Shown here: in pieces, positions 28,452 to 35,697 of the stretch | How the letters are laid out: each line of letters starts with the position of its first letter | Position numbering within the stretch: position 1 is the first letter of the stretch | DNA from: Methanocellaceae archaeon UBA148 | GTDB lineage: Archaea > Halobacteriota > UBA148 | Assembly (NCBI GenBank): GCA_002495885.1 | Contig: DAHG01000044.1 | Span: 1 to 35,697, forward strand | Length of the DNA stretch: 35,697 nucleotides | Direction: 5' to 3' | Made by a program: the position numbers and the translations under genes | The notes under the pieces: model-generated | Told to the model about the DNA's origin: nothing | What the model saw: only the letters and a program-made list of their open reading frames with translations | Database searches by the model: none

Positions 28452-30844
28452 GTTGTCACCTCTATTCTGGACCTCTCATCGGGCGTCATGTACACCCTTA
28501 TCTTGCCTGGGAATTTATCTGCCACTTCAGTCAAATGGGTGATCAAAATGATTTTGTCGAAGAACTGGCCCATGTCAAAGAGTTTTTTGACAAAGAGTTC
28601 CCTGCTGACCTCTGTGTCCAGAGAGCCGAGATCCCCTTCATCAATGAAAAGGGTCTTCATCCTGCCAAATGTCCTGCCCACCTGGGGAAGGCTTGCAAGT
28701 TCCTTGGCGATCGCAAATCTCAGGGCGGCGTTGATCTGCGTTCTCTCGCCGCCGCTAAACTCTTGTACGTCATGGAACAAGCCATCAGCTCCCTCCACAC
28801 CGATGCGAATGCCATAGCTCTTGTTTTCTTCGTAGGGTGTCAACTGTACCTTGCTGAATCTGCCATCCGTCAGATCTGAGAGGTTGACGGAGGATTCCTT
28901 GGCAAGTTGCGGCAGTAGCTGATTGATGGCATACATAACTATCCCTCTCTTGTGGAATATCTTATCCTTCAGCAGAGTGAGTACCTCTAACGTCTCCTGC
29001 AACTCCCTGAGTTTCTCCTCTAGCTCTTTGGTCTGTTCTCTGAGTTTCAAGAGGTCCTCGATATTCCTTTTTATTTGATCTGCCTTGCCTTTTTTTTCGC
29101 GAATGTCTCCCTTTAATTCACTTCTCTTTCTTTCCATCTCCTTCAATTCAAGCTCAACTTTTTCATACCTGGTCTTATCTATCAGGAGCTCTTTTAATGA
29201 AGCCTGCAACTCCTTCTGCATCAACTCCTTTTGTACCTTCTGGGCTTTCAGATCCTCGATCAATTTGGACACATCGCCCATTCTGTCCAGCTCTCTCCGC
29301 TTCTGCTCTAACATTTCCTTCTTCTGCTTCTTGGCCTCCAACGCAAGTCGCATCTCGCTGAGCTGCCCCAGCTCGGTTTCACTAAATGCAATGCTCTTTA
29401 TCTGGGTCAAAATTTCTTCGATCTCCTTTTCGATCTTCTTGGATTTGAGAGAATATTCTTCTTGTTTCCTTTCCTTGTCGCTCTTTATTTGACCCATTTG
29501 CTCTTGGATTTCGGAGAGTACGAAGGATTCGGAGCTGATCCTTTTCGTCCTTGCTGAGACCTCGTTCAGCTCTCCGCGGGACTTATCGTGCTCTCTCTTC
29601 AGGTTCAGGATTAGGCTCTCTCTATCGCGCAGCCACTCCATTTCCAGCTTTATTCGCTCGATCCTCTCTTCTAGAGCCCCTTCTCTTTTTAGAAGAAAAA
29701 AAGCCTCCTCGCCATCTACGTCAGTTACTATCTTGCCAAGTTTTTCTTCCTGTATGCTGAGGTGGGCTAAGAGGCGTGCCATATCGGATTTATGCTCTTC
29801 TTCTGCCTGGCGCTTCTGACCCTCATAGATATTCTTTTGACCCTCGAGGCTTTTGATCTTTTGTCCCCTCTCCTTTAGCGTGTCCCAGCTTGCCCTCAGC
29901 GACTCATAGTCACTGGTCTCTTTATTCAGTCTAAGTACTTTTTCTCTAATCTCCTGGGCATTCTGATGATCCTCGCAGGCTTTTTTTATCCTCTTATCCA
30001 ACTCAATGATGTCGTTGGATGCTTCAGATTCCCTGGCTTTGATCTCAAAAAATTTCTCATGCTTTCCCCTCAGTTCCTTGCACAAAAGCTCTCGTTCGGC
30101 GATGATTTCATCCAAACCGCTCAATCCCTCTTCGCCAGTCTTGATCTCCTTTTCTATCGAGTGAAGCTCTTCCTGCATTTCTGGTAACCTGGTCAGTTGA
30201 TCTCTCCTCACTTTTAGTTCGGATTCCTTTTCCTTAATGTCCAATGCGATTAAACCTGATTCTTCAGTCGCCAAGTTCTGCGCTTTTTCGAAAATTTCCA
30301 ACCTAAAAAGTTTCTGAAATATCTCCAGACGTTGTGAGCTGGTCTCTGCCCCCAGTTCTTTCATCTCCTCCTGGCGGACGAAAGTTGAGTTGCGGAAGCC
30401 GACATAATCCAGGCCGATTATCTCCTGTATCTTGGCATCGATTTCAGGAATGGTGCCGCCTATGGGCAGTCCATCCCTTTTGAGGGTTACATAAGAGGTT
30501 CCAGAGGAGGTTAGACCCCGTATCACCTCATATCTGTTCGGTAAGCGGCCCTCTCCGTGGCTAAATGTGATCTTAATATATCCGCCTGGCTTACAAATAT
30601 CCTGGATTTTAACGTTGGGTAAATCTGTTCTAGAGGTTCGCTTATATAATGCAAAGGTGACCGCATCCAACAGGGACGTCTTTCCTGTGCCGGTCTTACC
30701 CATGATAACGTTGAATTTGTGTGGAAAGTGGACTGAGGATTTATCCAGATATCTCATAAAACCCTTAAGCTCGATACCTTCTATGACGAATCCACCAGGT
30801 GCAGTCTCCTCTATCTCTTGGAAGAATGAATCGAGAGTTTTCAT
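28448..30844 (-). CDS. rad50: Rad50 ATPase lacking a CxxC zinc hook
   Basis: SMC-like ATPase of the Mre11-Rad50 complex, which detects and tethers DNA ends. The 798 residues show Walker A GKTGTGKTS near residue 49, the Q-loop region FVRQEEMKELG, a long coiled coil (about 190-650), signature EFSGGERTQINAALRFA, Walker B TLFIDEGDLGSLD and H-loop LITHLTEV. Unlike typical Rad50 there is no CxxC in the coiled-coil centre; only three Cys occur in the whole protein, none paired. The protein is also somewhat shorter than many archaeal Rad50s. ATG at 30844 overlaps the mre11 stop; a GTG lies one codon earlier. Confidence 0.95.
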   Translation of the reverse strand: MKTLDSFFQEIEETAPGGFVIEGIELKGFMRYLDKSSVHFPHKFNVIMGKTGTGKTSLLDAVTFALYKRTSRTDLPNVKIQDICKPGGYIKITFSHGEGRLPNRYEVIRGLTSSGTSYVTLKRDGLPIGGTIPEIDAKIQEIIGLDYVGFRNSTFVRQEEMKELGAETSSQRLEIFQKLFRLEIFEKAQNLATEESGLIALDIKEKESELKVRRDQLTRLPEMQEELHSIEKEIKTGEEGLSGLDEIIAERELLCKELRGKHEKFFEIKARESEASNDIIELDKRIKKACEDHQNAQEIREKVLRLNKETSDYESLRASWDTLKERGQKIKSLEGQKNIYEGQKRQAEEEHKSDMARLLAHLSIQEEKLGKIVTDVDGEEAFFLLKREGALEERIERIKLEMEWLRDRESLILNLKREHDKSRGELNEVSARTKRISSESFVLSEIQEQMGQIKSDKERKQEEYSLKSKKIEKEIEEILTQIKSIAFSETELGQLSEMRLALEAKKQKKEMLEQKRRELDRMGDVSKLIEDLKAQKVQKELMQKELQASLKELLIDKTRYEKVELELKEMERKRSELKGDIREKKGKADQIKRNIEDLLKLREQTKELEEKLRELQETLEVLTLLKDKIFHKRGIVMYAINQLLPQLAKESSVNLSDLTDGRFSKVQLTPYEENKSYGIRIGVEGADGLFHDVQEFSGGERTQINAALRFAIAKELASLPQVGRTFGRMKTLFIDEGDLGSLDTEVSRELFVKKLFDMGQFFDKIILITHLTEVADKFPGKIRVYMTPDERSRIEVTT

Positions 30845-32031
30845 CACAACACCATTTTTAGGAGGGATTCTCCTCTTATCTGGAGTTCGTCGTGCTTTGG
30901 ATGCCCTCCATAATTGAGGTCTATGAAGTCTTTGAGCAGCTTAAATGGGTCCATGGTGAAGCTGACAAATCCGAGCTTTTCTTCCCCTATCTCGTTCCAT
31001 CGTACCTCATAATGGAATGCATCTTTCAGCTTATCTGCAATCTCAACATCTACAACCTTGCTTCGCAGTCCTTCGTCGATCTCGATCTCAAGGCGAACCA
31101 GTTTCCCTGTGACATCTGGTATGGCATCCAGAATTTTCTGCATGGGGTTCTCCCTGTTCGCTTCAACTTTGATCTTCAACATATCCCTGGTCGGCAATTT
31201 TTCAAATCGCCATTCCATCTCGTCGAAAGGACTGATCACGATGAACCCCTTCTCGTCCTCTCTCTCACCCCAGTCTATTCTTTCGACTGCCCCACAATAG
31301 ACGACTTCTGTCCCTCGTATGTGCATCGTTTGGTGCAGGTGAATGTGGCCGAAGACTGCAAGGTCCACGTCAGGGATCATATCCTTCCGAAAAGAGAATT
31401 CTCCTGGCAGTACTTCCGGATACGAGGTCTCTCTTAGCCTCGCACCCTCCACATAGTAATGGGCAAAGAGGAGCTTGAAATCCACATCCAACTCCTCTAC
31501 CCTTTTTTGGAGCCATTGTTTCAGCAGCTCTTGCCCGAGGATAAAGGTCTGATCTACGGGCGTCTCTTTGCCAAATTTCTCCAGTACCAGCTCTGCAATA
31601 TGCGTTGGATGCATGTATGGAACGATGAGACACCCCACGCTCTTCCCGTTGATTTCCAGCGTTTCTACAGCAGGCTTCCTGTACACATTGACATGGGGAT
31701 AACCCCGAAAATCATCTGTAGAGGTGCCCTTTTTTCCTCTGGGCTGATCGTGATTTCCCGCTAATATCCATACGGGTATGCCTGCATCTTTCAGGGGCTC
31801 CATCACATCACGTCTTATCATCTCTCGGAAAATCGGGCTGACGTGCGTTCTATCGAAAAGGTCGCCGAGGACCACGAAAAGCTTCGATTTGTTATCTATT
31901 GCAAATTGTGCTGTCCGGGCGAAATTGTTGTGTATGTCTAAAACTCTCTCAGAAAGTCCGGTCTCTGGATTGATCCGAAAACCAAAATTGATGCCCTCGT
32001 GAACATCACTTACGGCGACAATATCATTCAT
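30844..32031 (-). CDS. mre11: Mre11 nuclease
   Basis: Mn2+-dependent nuclease partner of Rad50. The 395-residue sequence contains the five phosphoesterase motifs: SDVHEG (first), VVLGDLFDR (second), ILAGNHDQPRG (third), LFAHYYVEGA (fourth) and VFGHIHLHQ (fifth). After this comes a capping part and a C-terminal helical region (DPFKLLKDFIDLNYGG) that would bind the Rad50 coiled-coil base. First gene of the repair operon; the stop overlaps the rad50 start. Confidence 0.95.
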   Translation of the reverse strand: MNDIVAVSDVHEGINFGFRINPETGLSERVLDIHNNFARTAQFAIDNKSKLFVVLGDLFDRTHVSPIFREMIRRDVMEPLKDAGIPVWILAGNHDQPRGKKGTSTDDFRGYPHVNVYRKPAVETLEINGKSVGCLIVPYMHPTHIAELVLEKFGKETPVDQTFILGQELLKQWLQKRVEELDVDFKLLFAHYYVEGARLRETSYPEVLPGEFSFRKDMIPDVDLAVFGHIHLHQTMHIRGTEVVYCGAVERIDWGEREDEKGFIVISPFDEMEWRFEKLPTRDMLKIKVEANRENPMQKILDAIPDVTGKLVRLEIEIDEGLRSKVVDVEIADKLKDAFHYEVRWNEIGEEKLGFVSFTMDPFKLLKDFIDLNYGGHPKHDELQIRGESLLKMVL

Positions 32032-32105
32032 TTATGCTTAGAATATACGCTGATGACAATAACCTTTTTGTTCTCCGTGCGATATGTAACTATGGGGTGA
32101 ATTAG

Positions 32106-32336
32106 ATGGTTATAGGAGTTACGATGGTGAAAGTCGTTCCCCGGGAAGAAAAGTCCGCCTATAATAAACTGAGCAGTATAAACGGAATCAGGGATATTTT
32201 TCATGTATTTGGCGAGTACGACTTCATCGTGATAATGGAAGTTGAAGGTCTAAGCGCGCTGAATAAACTAGTTGACTCTATACGGGATATACAGGCTGTG
32301 ACGTCAACTCAGACCATAGTCGGAGCCGAGCTGTGA
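32106..32336 (+). CDS. Stand-alone Lrp/AsnC ligand-binding (RAM) domain protein
   Basis: A 76-residue protein equal to the C-terminal RAM domain of Lrp/AsnC regulators (MVIGVTMVKVVPREEKSAYNKLSSINGIRDIFHVFGEYDFIVIMEVEG...), with no helix-turn-helix. Such single-domain proteins bind amino acids or join with full-length Lrp partners. It lies divergent from mre11 and directly upstream of top6B, with 42 bases between. Any role in controlling topoisomerase genes is speculative. Confidence 0.88.
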   Translation: MVIGVTMVKVVPREEKSAYNKLSSINGIRDIFHVFGEYDFIVIMEVEGLSALNKLVDSIRDIQAVTSTQTIVGAEL

Positions 32337-32387
32337 TATAACTCAGTTATATCCATCAAATAAAAAAGAGAATGGGGGATGGGACAG

Positions 32388-34226
32388 ATGGCGATTGCAG
32401 AGGAGCTTGCAAAAAAACAGAGGGCCATAAGCGTCGCTGAGTTCTTTGAAAAGAACCGACAGATACTTGGCTTTGACTCTGCTCCAAGAAGCCTAATAAC
32501 GTGCGTTAAGGAAGCGGTGGACAATGCGTTAGATGCCTGCGAAGATGCTTCCATTCTTCCCGATATTTTTGTGCAGGTTAGCCGGGCAGGAGATGATGCC
32601 TTTTTGGTCACGGTTGAAGATAATGGCCCGGGAATCGTCAGAGAGCAGATACCCAGGATTTTCGCCAAACTGCTCTATGGCTCGCGATTTCACGTATTAA
32701 AGCAGAGCAGGGGTCAACAAGGCATCGGCATCTCAGCGGCAGTGCTCTATTCTCAACTGACTTCTGGCAAGCCTACCAAGATAACATCCAGGATAGGCCT
32801 AAACGATCCTGCAAATTATTATGAGCTAATCATCAACACCAAGGTCAATGAGCCAGAGATCTTAGTGGAAAGAATTACGGATTGGGACCGACCCCATGGA
32901 ACCAGAATAGAAATGGAGATAGAAGCATCCTATGTGCGTGGGAGGCGCCAGTCCATCTATGAATACATGAAATCCACTGCCATTGTGAACCCACATGCCA
33001 GGCTGACGCTAATAGAGCCCGATGGGAACATGATAATATTTGATAGGGCTACCGATATCATGCCACCCCAGCCCAAGGAGATTATGCCCCATCCAGATGG
33101 GATGGAATTAGGCACGTTAATCAAGATGCTACGCTACACGGAAAGGCAGAAATTGGTGTCCTTCTTGATGAACGAGTTTTCCAGGATGGGGCGGAAGACT
33201 GCAGAGGACATCTGCAAAGATGCTGCCATTGATCCTAATGAGCTTCCTGCTAATATCTCTCATGATCAGGCGAAGCACCTTCTGGGGGCGTTCAGAAAAG
33301 TCAAAATTCAGGCTCCACCCATGGATTGCCTGTCTCCAATAGGGGAGGATCAGATATACAAAGGTCTTGAGAAGGAATATGACGTCGATTTCATATCTAC
33401 CACGACAAGGTCTGCCGCCGTCCATTCTGGCAATCCCTTCATCGTGGAGGCTGGCATCGCATTTGGTGGCAGCCTGCCCAAGGAGGATAGGATTGAAATA
33501 TTGCGTTTTGCCAACAAGGTGCCGTTGCTATATCAGCAAGGAGGATGCGCCATCACTCATGCGATAAGCGATGTGAACTGGAAGAATTATGAGCTGAACC
33601 AATCCGGTGGAAATGGCATTCCAGTCGGCCCTGCGGTTGTATTTGTCCATGTCGCTTCTACGAAAGTTCCCTTCACATCAGAATCGAAGGACGCGATAGC
33701 AGATATTCCAGAGATCCTGAACGAAATCAAGCTAGCTGTTCAGGAAGTAGCACGCGACACGAAGAATTATCTCTCTCGACAAAAACTGCTCGAAAGGCGC
33801 AAAGACAAGGAGGAAATCATCAAGAAGATTCTCCCGAAGATGGTTGCCAAGGTATCCTCTATATTGGGAAAGGAGGAGCCTGATATTAGACCTGTGATAG
33901 CGAAGATCATGGGCAATGTGCTAGTCCAGAGAGAAGTTACGCCAAAGGCCGACGGATGTTTTGTCTCCCTAAAGATCAGGAACTTTGACGAACATGCCAG
34001 GTCGTTTAAACTTCATGAGTTGTTCAAATACGAGGTATTGGAAGCTCCAGAGGCAAAAATCATGAAAGTTGGTAATTCAACCAGCCTGGTGTGGAAGATA
34101 TCCCTGGTTCCAGGCGAGCAGAAAGTGCTTAGTTATAATATCGAGTGTAGCGGAACGCCAGAGCTGCAAGCCCCCATAGCAGAGGGCATAGACGAAGAGG
34201 TCATAACAGGGGCAAAGGTGGTGTAG
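32388..34226 (+). CDS. top6B: DNA topoisomerase VI subunit B
   Basis: ATPase subunit of topoisomerase VI (type IIB), which relaxes and decatenates DNA. The 612-residue sequence has the GHKL ATPase fold: EAVDNALDACEDA (N box), VEDNGPGIVREQIP (G1 box), SRGQQGIGISAAVLYSQ (G2), then a transducer with switch Lys region (SESKDAIADIPEI) and a C-terminal Ig-like part. I prefer the ATG at 32388 (MAIAEELAKKQRAISVAEFF), with GGGGGAT eight bases upstream; the ATG at 32379 is also in frame. It is followed by top6A with a short gap. Confidence 0.96.
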   Translation: MAIAEELAKKQRAISVAEFFEKNRQILGFDSAPRSLITCVKEAVDNALDACEDASILPDIFVQVSRAGDDAFLVTVEDNGPGIVREQIPRIFAKLLYGSRFHVLKQSRGQQGIGISAAVLYSQLTSGKPTKITSRIGLNDPANYYELIINTKVNEPEILVERITDWDRPHGTRIEMEIEASYVRGRRQSIYEYMKSTAIVNPHARLTLIEPDGNMIIFDRATDIMPPQPKEIMPHPDGMELGTLIKMLRYTERQKLVSFLMNEFSRMGRKTAEDICKDAAIDPNELPANISHDQAKHLLGAFRKVKIQAPPMDCLSPIGEDQIYKGLEKEYDVDFISTTTRSAAVHSGNPFIVEAGIAFGGSLPKEDRIEILRFANKVPLLYQQGGCAITHAISDVNWKNYELNQSGGNGIPVGPAVVFVHVASTKVPFTSESKDAIADIPEILNEIKLAVQEVARDTKNYLSRQKLLERRKDKEEIIKKILPKMVAKVSSILGKEEPDIRPVIAKIMGNVLVQREVTPKADGCFVSLKIRNFDEHARSFKLHELFKYEVLEAPEAKIMKVGNSTSLVWKISLVPGEQKVLSYNIECSGTPELQAPIAEGIDEEVITGAKVV

Positions 34227-34231
34227 TGAGT

Positions 34232-35317
34232 ATGATCGAGAAGGATGAGCTGACACAGGGGAAGTTACTTCATCTAATCAATGGGTTTTACACCCAGTTG
34301 GAGAACGGGGAAATACCAGCCCTCCTACTGCCGACCCGGACGAAAGCTAACATAGCCTATGATGACGAGTCCGAAGTATGGGTCTATGGTGAGCGAGAAA
34401 GCACCAGAAGTGCTAAAACGACCCGTGGTGCCTACCAGTTGCTCAAGACTTCCTACGTGGTCGATTTTGTGAATACGCAGCTAAAACAGGTGAAATCCTC
34501 TACGCTGAGAGAGCTGTACTACATATCTGAAAACTGGGGCCTGGCAAAGTTCGGGGAGCAGCAAGAAAGCGATAGGTTGATCGAGGACCTTGAGATCGTG
34601 AGCGAGCTCCAGAGAGAGGACTTTCATATAAGGCCAGAAGAGGATGGCGCATCTATCATTGGCCCCCTACGCATCCGGGAGCAAACCAGAAGGGGAACCA
34701 AGACCATACACTGTCAAGATGATGTTGGCGAGGCAGGCTATCAGGTTCCATGTAACGTGGACGCTCTTGAGTTCTTGGAGCATGACGCAAGGTTCGTCAT
34801 CGCCATAGAGACGGGCGGTATGCGTGACAGGCTCATCGAGAACGAGTTTGATGAAAAATTTGATGCTATCATCATTCACTTGAAGGGTCAGCCTGCCAGA
34901 AGCACGCGCAGACTGATGAAGAGGATCAGCGAGGAATTGAAGCTTCCAGTGGCAGTCTTTACAGATGGAGATCCCTGGTCCTATCGTATTTTTGCATCCG
35001 TTGCCTATGGCTCAATCAAAAGTGCTCATTTGTCTGAATATATGGCTGCTCCGGCGGCGATGTTTGTTGGAATCCGACCGTCCGATATCATCAACTATGA
35101 ACTGCCTAACGACAAGCTGACAGATCAGGATATCAGGGCATTGCATTCCCTGCTCTCTGACCCCAGGTTTGATTCAGAGTTCTGGCGAAGCGAGGTCAAC
35201 CTCCAGTTGGAGCTGAACAAGAAATCCGAGCAGCAGTCTCTTGCAAAGTACGGCTTGGACTTCGTCACCGATACTTATCTGCCTGAACGCCTGACAGAGA
35301 TGGGTATACTAAGCTAG
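34232..35317 (+). CDS. top6A: DNA topoisomerase VI subunit A (Spo11-like)
   Basis: Cleavage subunit of topoisomerase VI. The 361-residue sequence has the 5Y-CAP domain with the catalytic tyrosine in TLRELYYISE (Y96/Y97) and the Toprim metal site VIAIETGGMRDRL with VFTDGDPWSYRIF (acidic pair). The ATG at 34232 has AAGGTGG upstream; a GTG at 34226 overlaps the top6B stop. Translationally linked to top6B and acting as an A2B2 tetramer with it. Confidence 0.96.
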   Translation: MIEKDELTQGKLLHLINGFYTQLENGEIPALLLPTRTKANIAYDDESEVWVYGERESTRSAKTTRGAYQLLKTSYVVDFVNTQLKQVKSSTLRELYYISENWGLAKFGEQQESDRLIEDLEIVSELQREDFHIRPEEDGASIIGPLRIREQTRRGTKTIHCQDDVGEAGYQVPCNVDALEFLEHDARFVIAIETGGMRDRLIENEFDEKFDAIIIHLKGQPARSTRRLMKRISEELKLPVAVFTDGDPWSYRIFASVAYGSIKSAHLSEYMAAPAAMFVGIRPSDIINYELPNDKLTDQDIRALHSLLSDPRFDSEFWRSEVNLQLELNKKSEQQSLAKYGLDFVTDTYLPERLTEMGILS

Positions 35318-35358
35318 ATAAAATAAACCAGATTTAAACTTAACCAGCCATCCAGCGA

Positions 35359-35679
35359 TTAGTATATATATCCGGTCGTTTCTTCTTTTATCAGCGGTTT
35401 TTCTGGCAACTTTTTGCTTTTTAATTCTTCGTCCATCCTTTTTAGATCGCTGTTTAGGATTTTTGAAAGCGATTTGGCGGTTGCCGGGGTTATGACAATT
35501 TCAGCTAACAGTTGCCCTCTTACCACATCGAGAAAGCTGAGCCTTACCAAACCCTCTTTTTTAACTCCCTCCTCGGTAGTCGTTGCTTTTACGGTAATTC
35601 CGAGCATCACCTCATCTGCGAACAGGGGCTTTACTATGGCTGGTGTACCCCTTATTTGAACTTTCTGCGGTTCTGCCAT
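35359..35679 (-). CDS. DUF3467-like small protein
   Basis: A 106-residue protein resembling the DUF3467 family: a beta-rich N-terminal half (FADEVMLGITVKAT...GLVRLSFLDVVRGQLLAEIVITPATAKSLSKIL) and a charged helix at the end (DLKRMDEELKSKK). The family is of unknown function and occurs in bacteria and archaea. ATG at 35679 has AAAGGAG upstream at the window edge. It is convergent with top6A. The call rests on the VITPATAKSL pattern. Confidence 0.65.
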   Translation of the reverse strand: MAEPQKVQIRGTPAIVKPLFADEVMLGITVKATTTEEGVKKEGLVRLSFLDVVRGQLLAEIVITPATAKSLSKILNSDLKRMDEELKSKKLPEKPLIKEETTGYIY

Positions 35680-35697
35680 TTTTTGTTAATCTCCTTT

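Overview
This window comes from a euryarchaeon, probably an anaerobe related to methanogens or anaerobic methane/alkane oxidisers (the lineage is an inference). The archaeal calls rest on both subunits of DNA topoisomerase VI, a HerA-NurA-Rad50-Mre11 operon, NreA with a PCNA-binding tail, tRNA genes without encoded CCA, a tRNA-Asn intron with bulge-helix-bulge geometry, and A/T-rich TATA-type promoters. The anaerobic signal comes from the many Fe-S and metal-handling families.

Layout. (1) 1-10.6 kb, + strand: a metal/Fe-S island. It holds a UPF0251 regulator, DUF5320-like small proteins, an Mrp/NBP35 ATPase, two NifX-like proteins, a one-cluster ferredoxin with a coiled-coil tail, a zinc-ribbon mini-protein, a DtxR-type regulator, DUF169, DUF89, two MinD-type ATPases with inserted ferredoxin domains flanking a DUF364 protein, a metallo-beta-lactamase, a radical SAM/HTH protein, DUF1847 and a DUF123 GIY-YIG protein. 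The set resembles bacterial orange-protein (orp) type loci (MinD pair plus NifX-like metal carrier). (2) 11-14.5 kb, +: thioredoxin, a ChlI/MoxR-like AAA+ ATPase, a VWA protein, a thiamine-binding MTH1187 protein and a methyltransferase. (3) 14.5-18.2 kb, -: aroA and aroC, then a TlpA-like and a CcdA-like gene that both carry frame lesions. (4) 18.2-19.2 kb: a winged-helix regulator divergent from aroA and four tRNA genes (Asn with intron, Met, Phe, Gly). (5) 19.2-22.9 kb: nreA (-) and a two-gene sufC-sufB system (+). (6) 22.9-25.1 kb: an A/T-rich insert with an AbiE-like type IV toxin-antitoxin pair. (7) 25.1-32.0 kb, -: mre11-rad50-nurA-herA-nifB, nearly all overlapping. (8) 32.1-35.7 kb: an Lrp-type RAM protein, top6B, top6A (+) and a DUF3467-like protein (-).

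How the genes fit together: the first island looks like a metal-responsive assembly line for Fe-S or mixed-metal cofactors (ATPase scaffolds, NifX carriers, small Cys-rich proteins, a DtxR sensor). SufCB supplies general Fe-S clusters. An orphan NifB ends the DNA-repair operon. Most unusual observations: a Rad50 with no CxxC zinc hook, independent frame lesions in both halves of a CcdA/TlpA thiol-redox pair, an in-frame stop in a member of a family of shared coiled-coil tails, and the MinD-DUF364-MinD arrangement.
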